A stretch of 64,000 nt of DNA from positions 65,562,546 to 65,626,545 of the forward strand of contig OY720344.1 in the NCBI GenBank assembly GCA_963082975.1, written 5' to 3'. A program made the position numbers and the translations under genes. Shown one piece after another: positions 36,801 to 48,373 of this stretch (within the stretch, counting starts at the first letter, position 1; every line of letters starts with the position of its first letter). Under the pieces are notes generated by a model that was given only the letters and a program-made list of their open reading frames with translations, was not told where the DNA came from and searched no databases. Source of the DNA: Labia minor. Lineage: Eukaryota; Arthropoda; Insecta; Dermaptera; Spongiphoridae.

Positions 36801-38130
36801 TATAATTATTTCAAAATTAATAATAAATAAAATATAAACAAATAATTAATAAAACTTAAATGGTAATAGGATTAAAATTAATTTAGAATACTCTTTTCAT
36901 TTGTTTATTTATTGAAAACAAATTTATTTTTTCATTTTGTAATTTGTCCATCCTTTCTCTAAGTTTTGAACTATAATAAATAATAAACTAATTTATTCTT
37001 CTTAAATAAAAAATATTAACTTATTAAAAAAACATAAAAGAATTTATAATACCAAAAATAATTTTTTAAAATTTATGGGAAAGAAAAAGATTTAATTTAA
37101 TTTTTTAAATATTCATACTAACAAAATATATAAATAAGAAATTTCAGAAATCTTATTGATATGATAAGAATGAGTCAAATGCAAAAATAGTTTTACCTTA
37201 ATAAAAATATGTTACTTAAATATAAGAATAATATAAGGCAAAGAAAAAAATACAAATACGTAAACTATTTGGTACTATGTTTAAATTCCAGAACAAGAAT
37301 ATTTACGAACTTGTTCTACGTTGACATACTAACATACTTTCAAATATTTACACATAAATTCAAATTGTATAATATTACACTTTTGTAAATAATTTATTTT
37401 ATTTTTTTTTTCAATTTAAAATAAAATAAAAATAAGATATTTTAAATTTTTTTTATGAAATCGTTTAATTATTTTGATTAGATAATTTTTTTTTAGGATT
37501 TATTTAGTCGATATAATTTATTATCAACACTGAAATCATATTTATTTTTAAAATGTATTAGAAATCTTATTTGTTTTTAAAAGTTTTTTATTTCTATTCT
37601 CTCTCTCTCTCTCTTTTTCCTAAAATTCATTATTTATTTTTTAATTCGAGTGTGATTTTTAGATACAACTGAACCACATCCTTTTTTTTGTTTTTCTATT
37701 TGTTTTTAATATAAATATTATAGTTGTTTATTAAAGAATAAATTAAATTATTAGTTTAAATGTCAACTTAACTTTAAAAAACTTATCTGTACCGGTACAC
37801 CGCAGAAAAACCAAAGCACGCTTCAATGGATTTACGTTTAAAACAGGTGTCAAAACCGAAGTTAAAAACAACCATTTAAAGAAAGAATCGCTAAGAGATT
37901 GCATTAATATGTATTTAATTTTCACGTATTTTATATATAAAGGATAATTTAAAAAAATATTCATTTTTTTAAAGTATAAAAATAAATATTATACATATCT
38001 ATTATTTATTTATTTTGCGAATTTGTTAAAAGTAATTTACGTAAATAGAATGAGAGTGAAGTTTTGTTGTTTTTGATTAAAAATTGTCTAAAAGACGTAA
38101 TTGTTTTATTTAGAAATGGTTAATACGATT
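33800..38130. other. AT-rich DNA with two small repeats
   Basis: Only short microsatellites (TA near 35733-35752; CT at 37599-37614) and a GC-richer patch at 34605-34755 stand out. No gene recognised. Confidence 0.5.
34605..34755. other. GC-richer patch framed by an inverted motif
   Basis: TGATATCCG near 34618 and CGGATATCCA near 34747 are roughly inverted and enclose about 120 bp of clearly higher GC, including CACCCCCCA and CACCCACCACC. It may be a small inverted-repeat element or a conserved regulatory block. A 65-codon minus frame across it is not supported. Confidence 0.35.
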
Positions 38131-38580
38131 TAAATGTGAAACAGGTATTTTCATTTCCAAAGGGGGAAGGTGATCGGATTGCAGGGTTTAGTGGGCGAGG
38201 ACATGGAGTCTGTAGCATATACTTACTTTGTGAATATATAATCCAGTTGACAAGCAGCTATAAAGTGAGTTTCATCGTCCCGGAGTCAATTAACGCGTCT
38301 AGATAAATCATCAATCGTAAATTGTAGGAAAAACCTGGAAAAAATAATCTGAGCTCTGTTCACGTCATCGGTTTGAGCGTGACAATAAGAATACTTTGGT
38401 TGCTGGTGCCACGGCTGATGGTAGGATATTAAGAGGCGGAGGGGGGAAAGGTATAATATCGAATTCACGTTACTAGAGAGCGCACATCACTGGGCCTGGA
38501 AAAATCAGTTAAATGCGAGCTGCGTGAAGGCCTCTAAACTTGCCAGGGGAGGGAAGTCCAAAGAAAGAGATACACCTACT
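38130..38580 (-). promoter_or_regulatory. GC-richer block, candidate promoter/5' exon
   Basis: About 450 bp of balanced base composition lie in a desert of A/T. On the minus strand a strong donor CACAAA|GTAAGTATAT ends a putative exon at 38228. Upstream on that strand are GC-rich words such as CCCCCCTCCGCCTC. No start codon frame is convincing. It would fit a transcription start and untranslated first exon for the minus-strand PKD-like gene whose coding exon begins at 27636, with an intron of about 10.6 kb. That link is inference. Confidence 0.35.
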
Positions 38581-39539
38581 ATTACTTTAACACACAAAAA
38601 TCTAAAAATATTAGCTATTAACCACACAAAAAAATTTAAAAAAATATTGATTAATATCATTAACAATAAACAAAATATTTTAATGAAATAAAATTAATAA
38701 GTTTATATATATATATATATAAAGTGAAAACAATCTCACAAAAATACGTGATTATATCCCTGATAAATCTGATAGTAATAATAAAAATAACATTCACGGA
38801 AATCTAAACCAACATAATATATATATAAAATTTTTTTAAAAAAAACCTTTATTAATTTTTCTATTTTATGACTAATACAAATATACATTATAAAAATTAC
38901 ACAAAATTTCATCAAATATAAGTGAAAAAAATTTTATATTAAGGAATAAGTTTTAATAATAAACACAAATATACTTTTTGAAAAAAAAAATAGTACCTAT
39001 TTATTAAGTATACATTTGAAAAAAAAATATTATTAAGATATTGAATAAATATTAAAATTCTAAAAAATTAATATCAATATCTATAACAAATTAGTTTTAA
39101 ATCTTAATTATAATGGTCAAATAAAAAAAACACTTAGAAAAGATAACAAAATAGGATTATGTTATTTATTCTATTTTCTATTTGTAATAAGGTATATTTA
39201 ATTTTTAATTGAATTATTTTACTCAAAAAACTTTATTAATTTTCACATTACTCTAAACGATTAAATTCTTTTAAATAAGAAGAATATAATTTTTGTGAAT
39301 TTATCAATTTAATTGATTTCACCATTTAATATCAGTTTAATTATAAGTTTTCCTTAAAATGATGGAGAGGGAAGGTTAACTGACATACCTTTATTAAATG
39401 TAAAATATTTGTTAATATTAATTTTTTAAAATATAGTTTATACGGAAAACTATTTTCATTTTACCAATTCAGATGATAGAAAAATTAAAATAAATTTGTT
39501 TATTATAAATCTAAGGATAGTTTATTTAAAGAAGGAGAA
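38581..39539. other. AT-rich intergenic DNA
   Basis: Nothing recognised; a TA microsatellite lies near 38706-38720. Confidence 0.6.
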
Positions 39540-39929
39540 TCCATTTTCAGTGCCGCCCTAACCACAGGGCTAATTGGGCTATAGCCCTAGGGCGCAAGCC
39601 TTCTGGGGGCGGCATTTTTTATTGGTTTATATATTTTTTCTTATTATTAAGTAGTAGTTTTATAGTCGCCTCCAACCCGGAGTGACATCACTTCAAAGAT
39701 TTTAATCATGCACATATCTATTTTTCTTTTTAATTATATCCGTATAAGCATTGAATAAATAATTTTAATAAGAAACCTAACAGCAGCGATAATTGTGCAG
39801 TTTGAGAATGTTGTGCGGGCGAAATTAAAACATATAACATTTTTAACACAAATGACACTGTTTCAAATCTTATTGAAGAATGTCTTTATTTTAAACACGT
39901 GAATTTAATAGAAAATAAAAATAAAAAAA

Positions 39930-40182
39930 AATTGAGTGTACTTTTCTTAACGTGGCCACAGCACTGAGCATTTTTTTAAGTATTGCCACTACAAATTGCA
40001 GCGGTGAAAGATCTTTTTCGACTCTGAAAAGGATAAAAAATTATCTGCGATCTTCTTTGGGACAGAGCAAATTAAATGATTGGAGTATTTTGTCTATAGA
40101 GAGTGATTTATTTAATAACTAAAATTCGGGTGATATTATTTATCAATTTGCAAAAGAAAAAGCTAGAAAAATAAATATATAA
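39930..40182 (+). pseudogene. hAT transposase C-terminal (dimerisation) fragment
   Basis: A plus frame reads FLSIATTNCSGERSFSTLKR followed by IKNYLRSSLGQSKLN and up to SIESDLFNN before TAA near 40120. This is the hallmark hATC segment (C-x-x-ERSFS, then LR-x-x-x-GQ-x-RL) of hAT transposases related to ZMYM-type domesticated genes. After the stop the same frame continues with IIYQFAKEKARKINI to a second stop at about 40180, so the first stop is probably a premature one. Confidence 0.85.
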
Positions 40183-40191
40183 CTTTCTTTT

Positions 40192-40814
40192 TACCGACCG
40201 ACGATAGTAAGGGAGGTATTGTTTTCACACCAAATTTCACATGTGGAGATTTTTACATATCTCCACGAATCATGCATTTTCTAATCAGAAAAAAGTATTT
40301 TTAGCATGATGTCTGTCCGTCCGTCCGTCCGTCCGTATAGATGTGTACAGCCTGAACGGCCCAACGGATTTTGATGAAATTTGGTATATTTACTTAATGC
40401 ATCAGTATGATGTATGGGTCAACTTTTGGTGTATATCCGGAAACTGGAAGTCATAGTATTAGCGATCGACGATAGGAAGGGAAGGGTTATTTTCACACCA
40501 AATTTCACATGAGGAGATTTTTTTATATATCACCACGAATCATGCACTTTGTATTGGTTTTATCCTCGAGAAAAATCATCATTATTAGTTTTTTCTTAAT
40601 TAAAAATTATATGACGTCATGCAGCCATTCATGACTACACAGCCTGGTCTTACATATATATTATAAATAAAATAAAATTAAAAATATTTATGTTATATCC
40701 ATTTCTGTTTTTTATTGCATTAATAGATATTATATTAAAATTATTTGAAATTGTTTCTGTAGCTGGAAATTAATTTACTTCAAACCGTCGGTCGGTTCGG
40801 ACATGGTCAACTTA
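40192..40814 (-). repeat. Family A repeat inside the hAT element
   Basis: Reverse-oriented copy with the left end TACCGACCGACGATAGTAAG. At its right end CGGACATGGTCAACTTA replaces CGGACCTGGCCACAGGTCAACTTA, so about eight bases including one half of the palindrome were lost. One TGACGTCA site has mutated to TGACTACA. Confidence 0.9.
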
Positions 40815-41606
40815 TTTAATTATGCATAAATTTTGTTTTAAAGAATTATATAGATTTTCAGAATTCATAATTAATAATACTTAAGTTTCTTGATTTAATT
40901 CCTTTTATGTTTTAGTTTATTGCATTGGTCTAATTATAATAAATTTACAATTTCTTGTTGGGACACGTATACCCATCTCGCTCCTACTAACCATTCTGTG
41001 TAATTTCTTATGAAAAGGGGCGCAAAATTTTAGGAGCCCACGGGCGCAGAAAATATTAGGACGGCCCTGTCCATTTTTTAAAATCATAACTTAAACACAT
41101 AATTTTAATCAAATACTTATTGTAATTATTTATTTTGAATGTAATAATATAAAAAAACTGTAAAATCTTGGATACTAGTCAAATTAAAGTAATCAGTAAA
41201 TAAAAGAAATTATTAAAAGATTTTTTAATTTAGGGAAGTAATAAAATTATTAAGATAAAAAGCAATGGAAGGTTTAAAGGAAATATAAAACAAGTAATTT
41301 TGTTTTGAATCCCATTGAGTTAACAAAGACAGCTATAGAAAGAATGCCTAGACTGAAATTGTTTGATCAAATTTAGAAATCTATAGACATAGTCATATGA
41401 ATTCTGAATAAATAAAAAATTATATAAAAATTATCTCCTATTTTTTTTATAATTTATATTTTAACTAAAATATACAATTGAAGATTATAGTATAGTCTTT
41501 TTTATTCTATAATGTACAAGGATACAAAAATATAAATAAAATGTGTGTTTACATTTATTATATCAATAACAAAATTAAATAAATTAATTTAAAATAAAAA
41601 CAAATA

Positions 41607-41612
41607 TTTATT
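41607..41612 (-). terminator. POLR1E polyadenylation signal
   Basis: AATAAA on the minus strand lies 17 bases past the POLR1E stop codon. It is the nearest canonical signal. Confidence 0.5.
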
Positions 41613-41628
41613 AATTTAATGTTTGTTA

Positions 41629-43520
41629 TTAGAATTTTTTAGATTTCTTCGTAAGTAGTTTAGGTAAACTTGGTAGAGGTACACATAACTGGTATATATT
41701 ATTTAATTTTGATTTTGTCGATCCACCAACAATTAACATTAATTCTTTAAGCCTGGAAAAAATATTGGTTGATTGTATAATCTTTTTGAGCAAAAAATTA
41801 TTATTTATATTTATGATTTCATTACCTTTTTAGACCACCGGAGTAAGATGTCATCAACCATCCAAGATCAATTTTAAAATTAAATATAAGAAATAAAATA
41901 ATAAGTAAATAGCATAAAGCTTTATCTTGTAAATGTTTTGGTAAATGACTATAAAAAAGAAGAAGAAATAATTAGTAATAATATAATAAAAATAAAATAA
42001 AAATAATAAAAAAGAATAAAAAATATTATTATACTTTTCGTTTAAACTAAGATTTGTAAAATCCATTATTATCTTTTTAGAAATTTCAGGCGAAAATGGG
42101 CATGGATTAAATTTATGACTAAATATTTTACTCTTTACATTTGCAATTTTAAGGAGTGCTTCAGCATATAAGAGTAGACATATTTTTTTGATTTTATCAT
42201 TTCCACTTGGAAGAGCATTTAAACAAGATACAAAAAAAGATGAAAAATCATATCTAAAAAAATATTTATTATTAAATTATTTGTTGAAAAATTATTAAGA
42301 TATCATAGATTACATATTTTCTAATAAATAATTTAAATCATAGCTTTATTGTATTATTGTATTAAATAGAAGACAAATAAAATAATTAATACATACTCTT
42401 CTAAATTATTTCTATTTTTATTTATTTTTTCTGCTGTTTCTTTAAGAGTATTCAAGTCTTCCTCACTGATAATGTCATTAAGAAAATAAACTTCTTCCGC
42501 ACTTGTTGCAACACGATTGCACGGAGGCAGACAATCCATATAGTGTTCCCTAAAAAAATACGTTATGATCAGATATAAATGTAAATTAAATATTCAAATA
42601 CTGTAAAAATTACGATGAATCCTGGTCTTGGAAAAAATTAACTTCCATATCACTAATCGTTCGAGATGTTGCCAATTTTTCCAACGAGTTTTGTTGACGA
42701 TCAATATTAGTTTTCATTTTTTCCATACGTTCAATTAAAATTCTCGATTTTCTACTACCAAACGTTTTATTTAATTCGAGTTTTTTACTTCTTCTATTTT
42801 CTGTATTAACTTCAGATATTTTAGATATTTCTTTTTCTTTTATATAAGGTTTTAAAATAACCTCATCAAATTCATAGATCCTCATCTAAAAACAGATTAT
42901 GAGTTTAAAAAGTTAAAAAATTAATTAAAGGAAAAAATATTGATATTTCATAAATTTAAATATATCAAAAAGAAACAAATTAATTTTTATTTAAAGTCTG
43001 AACATTAAATATTTTTGAAATAAAATGTTGAAAATATATTCACTAGTTTGGGCTTACAAATATTTCTTTTCTTTTATATTCAATATTATATTGTTAAGTA
43101 AAAAATATAAAATTGATAATAAACTTATACTTTACCTTATTTGTAATTTTATTTCTAACAGCAATAAATGAACGTAAATCATTTGTTGGTTTATTTTCAA
43201 TATTTGTATATGTCATATCATTTGCTGTGATATTCATTTTTTCAATTACATTATTTGAATCCCTTTTGACATCACATTTGAAATTATTTTCTGAATTTGA
43301 TGATACTTCTCCATTCAGAAATGTTGCTAAAATCCATTTAAATTTCGTGAAATTTTTCTTACAAAGTGAGACTTGAGGAGAAACGTGTTATGTGATTTAA
43401 ATTTGTTTGTTAATATTAATATAAATAATAAATAAGTAAATATAACTTACCTAAAATAGGTGCAGTTTTTCCGATTTTTGTTGAAATACTAGAAATAATA
43501 GTTTTTTGTTTGTTATCCAT
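41629..43520 (-). CDS. POLR1E: RNA polymerase I subunit RPA49 (POLR1E)
   Basis: RPA49 with RPA34 forms the TFIIF/TFIIE-like heterodimer of RNA polymerase I, which transcribes rRNA in the nucleolus. Seven exons join with consistent phases into 383 codons: 43520-43451, 43326-43136, 42885-42614, 42549-42397, 42253-42035, 41948-41826, 41752-41629. The start MDNKQKT sits at the first exon; ATFLNGEVS (human: VQFSNGKV) marks the N-terminal dimerisation domain. RSFIAVRNK then RIYEFDEVILKPYI matches the human RHFVGILNK and EVYDAELFNMQP region. SEHYMDCLPPC with ATSAEEVYFLNDIIS matches LPPC..AAKPEDVYKFEDLLS. The tandem winged-helix part follows, ending in a Lys-rich tail (LPKLLTKKSKKF). Human RPA49 is somewhat over 400 residues, so length is near normal. 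The start codon lies 177 bp from that of PCBD on the other strand, suggesting a shared promoter. Confidence 0.92.
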
Positions 43521-43697
43521 TTTAAAACAAATATTCCAAAACTAAACCCCTTATATAAATTATAAATGTATTTTCTTATGAGGGATATTAACGCTCTCTT
43601 GCGGCAATCTAACAAAGTGGCCCAACTTTACGGTGGCCAACATAAGGTTGAGAACCTGTTATTCAGTAGTTCTTCAAAAACAAGTAGGAAAATTAAA
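43521..43697. promoter_or_regulatory. Bidirectional promoter region, POLR1E/PCBD
   Basis: The 177 bp separate two divergent start codons. The middle (about 43590-43660) is distinctly GC-richer than the flanks (CTCTCTTGCGGCAATC and GTGGCCCAACTTTACGGTGG), as expected for a compact housekeeping promoter. No TATA box at a useful distance is evident for PCBD; CTTATATAAA near 43551 lies close to the POLR1E side. Confidence 0.5.
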
Positions 43698-44866
43698 ATG
43701 GTAAGTGAATTTAAATTTAAATGAATAACTCATATATTTTTATTTTAATAAATAAATATTATGTATATATATATATAGAAAATAATTCCATATAATACAA
43801 TTTTATATCAATTCTGTAGTTAATTTAAAATAAATATTAAAATCTAGAATATCTATCTAAAATATCAAAAATAATAGTTACTTATAATAAAAATTAAATA
43901 TTTAATTTTTTTAATTGAATATTTAGTTTAATTATATTTTACAAAATGTTTATTAAATATTTTTTTAATTTCTTTAGATTTTAATAATTTTTTGTTAATT
44001 AAGTATCCAGTTTTAATACAATATCTGTTTTTTCCGATAGATACTAATTAACCAACAACCCTATTATCGAAAGATCAAAGGGCATTAGTATTTCATAATT
44101 TGTTTTTTTAATATGATTATTCTTATTTTTATTTTATAAAAAAAAAAGAAATAACTGTATTTATTCAATGAAAAGTGAAAGGAGGAAGTAAATTTCTCCG
44201 TTTCGCTCAGCTGACTACTATATCCTTCATTTGGATCGATACATTAGATTCAACAGGCGGTCGTTTTATAATCAAGCTAAAAATAAAATAAATAAATTTT
44301 ACAGTAGAATACCATATAAATATAAAAACCTCACATGAATTACTATTTATCATTCAATAAATAGGAATTCATATAAAATCATATTTTTGATAAGATTTAT
44401 AGAAATATTATTTTATTTAAAAAAAACTTATTAAATAAATTATAAATTTTTTAAGAAAAAATAATAGTGAAATTAAGAAAACAATTTACAAACTGGATTT
44501 TTTGTTTTTGTTTTTTAGGGAAAATTAACAGAAGTTGAACGTAAAGAAAAATTACAACCTATTTTGAATGCAGGATGGAAACTTGTTAAAGATCGAGATG
44601 CAATTGAAAAAGAATTCCTCTTTAAAGATTTCAACGAAGTATAATTATTGTTTTTATCATTTTTTTATGATTTTTAATTTTTTATTATATTTTAGGCTTT
44701 TGGATGGATGAGTCGCGTAGCTCTTAAGGCCGAAAAAATGGATCACCATCCCGAATGGTTTAACGTTTATAATAAAATTCAAGTGACTCTATCTACCCAT
44801 GATTGCGGTGGCCTTAGTGAAAGAGATGTAAAACTAGCCACTTTTTGTGATTCTCTTTGTAAATAA
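43698..44866 (+). CDS. PCBD1: Pterin-4a-carbinolamine dehydratase (PCBD/DCoH)
   Basis: The enzyme dehydrates 4a-hydroxytetrahydrobiopterin during cofactor recycling for aromatic amino acid hydroxylases; vertebrate DCoH also dimerises HNF1. Three exons: 43698-43700 (the ATG alone, then GTAAGT), 44519-44638 and 44696-44866, giving 97 residues against 104 in human. Signature residues are complete: [34 protein letters not shown], and the active-site segment [20 protein letters not shown] (His58, His59) followed by [10 protein letters not shown]. The first intron, just after the start codon, is 818 bp long, the second 57 bp. An AATAAA overlaps the stop codon and AT-rich sequence follows. Divergent from POLR1E. 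Confidence 0.95.
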
Positions 44867-45239
44867 AAATATAAATAATTTTAAAATATTATCCATTAAA
44901 TATCAAAATGAAAAATATACATTTATTAATTTATAATTTCTTAGAAATATTAAAAATCTTTTGATTTTTCTGTCTAAATTATTTTTATTTTACATAATCA
45001 TATTTTTATAAATTATTCCTTGTATCATTTATATCAATTTTTATTTATTTACATTTTATCTACTATAAACTTGCAAAATTTATAATAATTCACATCAAGA
45101 AACTGGGAAGTTTGTGAAACAAATTTATTTTTTTTACTATCTCGCCATTCTCTTGAGAAAAATGTCTTTGTGTGTTTTTTTTTATATATATATATAGCGA
45201 AGGAAATACATTTACGTATCATAAGGTTCATTAGGTTTG
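44867..45239. other. Short intergenic AT-rich stretch
   Basis: 3' flank of PCBD. A 60-codon minus frame here has no support. Confidence 0.6.
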
Positions 45240-46349
45240 CCTAGTATGTCGGACTCAAGATGTTAATACCGCTTTCCTCTAACCTCAATCCCTCAAGGGA
45301 ACCACCGTTAGGCATTACTTCGTGGGAGGAGGACAAAGCTACTGCTCTTCCTTCAGGTAGCAGGTAGCTAAGGTGTTATTTTTCCTTTCTCCTAGTTGTT
45401 ATCATTCGCTCTTTTTCTTTCTATGTCTGTAAGAACTTCTGCTGCAAATGTGCTGATTGCGTTCTAGGCAGCCTCTGATGACAACATTGCTTCTACTAAA
45501 GACTCTGGATAGATTCCTATGTTTATACATTTCTCTACATCATCTCACTGTTGACAAAAACGTGAACACTCAAAGAAAACGTGTTCCGCATTTTCTATAA
45601 CTCCTGGACAGGACGGGCACTCCGGAGAATCGTCATACTTGAAACGGTGAAGATACTCACGAAAACACCCATGCCCTGACAACATCTGTGTTAGGTAATA
45701 TTTGAACTCGCCGTGACTCCGGTTCAGCCAAACATCAATCCTTGGTATTAGACGGTGCTTCTATCTACCCTTTTCCGCGGCATCCCACTGTAACTGCCAT
45801 CGTGAAATACTAAGTCGCCGTTCTTCTGCTCTCAGTTCTTCGGTGCTCATTGTGCTTGACCTCTTCCGATGGTAGAGGGCCCGTCTTTTCTCAGCCAGAA
45901 CTCTAGGTGGCAGTTTCTGAAATGACACACACCGCTTCCTCTGATATTGTTCGGAAGGCGCTGGCCACTCAACCGATATACCGGACCAGCCCTCCGCGAT
46001 TCCTGGATCTCAAGTGGATATACCATACGTGAGGACCGATGTAACCACTGATGATAGCAATAACCTCCTCGTCTGCTTTAGGCCTCCGATGTTAGGCATA
46101 AGTCGTGATAGGCCAGCTACTACTGCTGATGCTTTAGCACTCACGTGTTCCACCTGCTGCTTAAAATTGAGCCGGGCATCAATTATCACTCACAAATATC
46201 GGATATAAGGTTGTGATGTGATCTCTTGTAGGCCGACTTTCAGTTTGATGGTCTCTATCACTTTCCTGCTTGTAATAAGTACAGCCTCCGTTTTCTGTTT
46301 AGCCAGTTAAGGGTTCACTGTATCCATCCACCGGTTAACTTGCTCGATG
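45240..46349 (-). mobile_element. R1-clade non-LTR retrotransposon fragment
   Basis: The minus strand carries the 3' part of ORF2 of an R1-like LINE, broken by stops and shifts. From right to left (5' to 3' of the element): EQVNRWMDTVNP, KQKTEAVLITSRKVIETIKL, then a stop within the RYLGV motif, DARLNFKQQVEHVSAKASAV, LLLSSVVTSVLTYGIS, and near 45740-45480 MLSGHGCFREYLHRF and DSPECPSCPGVIENAEHVFF with the terminal CCHC-like zinc knuckle. The main catalytic YADD region upstream is missing; the 5' truncation abuts family B at about 46350. The GC content near 50% makes it stand out. R1 elements are typical of arthropods. Confidence 0.85.
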
Positions 46350-46815
46350 TGTGTGTGTATGTATGTAGACAAGATTATGCAAAAACGGTTTGAGCTAGAA
46401 TAATGAAATTTGGTACACGAGCGTTATTCAAAATTCGTAGTTTTCTATCAACTTTTAAGAAATATAGCTCAACCTTAAGAGGGTCATTACCTACCACGTT
46501 TTGATTTTTTTTTCCTCTAAAGTGACCGTAAAAATAAAGATATATGTTTGATAGTTTTTCATATGATTAAAAATTGTGTAAAACTACTATATATACAATT
46601 TCAGCTTGATTGAATCGCTGAAAGTACCGGAATTAATATTTAACACTGCAAATCACGCGCCAGCACGTGACGTGGTGCCATCAACAAAGAGTCAAATACG
46701 CGCTGGTTTAATAAATATTATTTATTAATTTTAATTTATAATTTAAATATAATATATATTTTATAATCCAATAATATTTGCGAGATATTCGAGTGGAGAC
46801 ATTACAGCATGCCTT
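46350..46815 (-). repeat. Family B repeat, truncated at its microsatellite
   Basis: Reverse-oriented copy starting in the TGTGTGTATG tract and running through TTCAGCTTGATTG, the CCAGCACGTGACGTGGTGCC core and the terminal TTTGCGAGATATTCGAGTGG. The segment beyond the microsatellite is absent where the LINE begins. Confidence 0.85.
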
Positions 46816-47203
46816 TATACCTTAAGTTTATTTAATTAAAAATTTTTTAAACTTGTGAGATTTAAAATTTTAGATTTTATTGAATTTTACTCATATAATA
46901 TGTCAAAAACAAAATAAAATTTAAATCATATTCATGAACTTGATTTTAAATTATGGCGGCTATACTTTTATATATTATAAATAGAATCATTCTTTAATTG
47001 GAAGTAATGATAAGACCTAGTAATAAATTTCATTTTAATTTATTTTTATCTAATCAAATTTCGAATTTTGTTTTGTTTTTTAGTTTAGTTTTATTTGCCA
47101 ATTATTTTTTCCTTTTTTATATATAACTTTAACTCAAAGTTCAGTGTTATCAAAGTATTTAAATAGCTATCTAATATTATGTTTTGATAAGGAATTATAT
47201 AAT
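46816..47203. promoter_or_regulatory. 5' flank of the DHRS4-like gene
   Basis: AT-rich sequence without a clear TATA box or initiator; TTTTATATATAACTT near 47115-47129 could act as a TATA-like element. Confidence 0.3.
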
Positions 47204-48373
47204 ATGTCATTTGTAAATCAAATAAGAAAGGATTTATTATTCAGTAAACTTTTTTTTTATTCAAAAATGAGTACATATAAAAATATTTTAAACAGATTCT
47301 CAGGTAAAGTTGCTGTTGTCACAGCATCAACAGAAGGGTAAATGAAAATAATCATTTTTTTTAAAAAGTTAAAAATATTTTAAATAATTTATTTATAATT
47401 TAATTTTTAGCATTGGTTATGCAATAGCTAAAAGACTTGGAAAAGAAGGGGCAAAAGTAGTAATTAGTAGTCGAAAGGAAGCAAATGTAAAAAAAGCAAC
47501 AGAATCTCTGAAAAGTTTAGGAATAACTGTAACAGGTGTACCCTGTCATGTAGGAGATGCTAAACAACGGACATCCCTTATTGAACATGCAATAAAGGAA
47601 TTCGGTGGAATTGATATCTTAGTATCAAATGCTGGCATTAATCCAATTGCTGGATCAATTTTGGAGGTATTTTATTAAACATTGAATATAAATATATATA
47701 TATATATATATTAGATATATTGGATTATAATAAATTTATATTTTAAATAATAAAATTTATATTCTAATATTAGTGCCCTGAAAATGTTTGGGATAAGATT
47801 TTCGATATAAATCTTAAAACAGCCTTTTTGCTCTCAAAAGAAATAGTTCCACATTTAGAGGAGCGAGGTGGAGGTTCCATACTTTTTGTTTCATCCATAG
47901 TAGGATTTCAACCAATTGATGTATGTATAAAATTAATGAAAAAATTTAATTGGATTTATTTATTATAATTAAGTGTTTTTTCAGTTGCTTGGAGCATATT
48001 CAGTATCGAAAACTGCTTTATTAGGATTAACTAAAGTGCTTTCTAGGGAGCTTGCTAGCCAAAATATCCGTGTAAATTGTATTGCACCGGGAATTATTAA
48101 AACAAAATTATCAAGAGCGGTAATTTTTATTCTATTAATAAATATTGATTTGTATCGATATGAATGGACATTCAAAGAAATTTATTTTTCTTATTATTGC
48201 AGCTTCATGAAAACACTGAAGTGGAAGAAGCGATTCTCGCACAAATACCAATGGGCAAATTAGGGAATCCAGATGATATAGGAGGTGTAGTAGCATTTTT
48301 ATGTTCTGATGATGCATCATATATTACTGGTGAAAATATAGTAATATCTGGAGGAATGCCTTCTCGTCTTTGA
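47204..48373 (+). CDS. DHRS4: DHRS4-like peroxisomal short-chain dehydrogenase/reductase
   Basis: NADPH-dependent reductase of retinal, ketones and dicarbonyls, normally peroxisomal. Five exons: 47204-47337, 47411-47666, 47774-47920, 47985-48119, 48203-48373, total 280 residues (human DHRS4 278). An alternative start is ATG 47267 (259 residues); the longer N-terminus has a basic, hydrophobic look that could help targeting. SDR features: cofactor loop TASTEGIGYAIA, NADPH-type SSRK after the second strand, LVSNAGIN, catalytic SSIV and Y-x-x-x-K in AYSVSKTALLGLTK, then RVNCIAPGIIKT and ASYITGENIVISGG. The protein ends in SRL, a classical PTS1 peroxisomal signal, as in vertebrate DHRS4. Its neighbour TP53RK converges from the right with only 227 bp between stops. 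Confidence 0.94.

Larger units (their letters stand above)
39548..41069 (+). mobile_element. hAT element, 1.5 kb, with transposase remnant and nested family A
   Basis: It is flanked by a perfect 8-bp duplication TCCATTTT (39540-39547 and 41070-41077). The ends are CAGTGCCGCCCTAA and, in reverse complement, CAGGGCCGTCCTAA. The interior carries the C-terminal fragment of a hAT transposase (39930-40122) and a full family A insertion (40192-40814) placed just after the transposase reading frame. The N-terminal zinc finger and catalytic core are gone, so the copy is defective. This is the longest hAT copy in the window. Confidence 0.9.

Noticed and set aside
47981..48320. Minus-strand frames across the DHRS4-like gene
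   Set aside because: Antisense to exons whose plus-strand translation matches the SDR family through all motifs.
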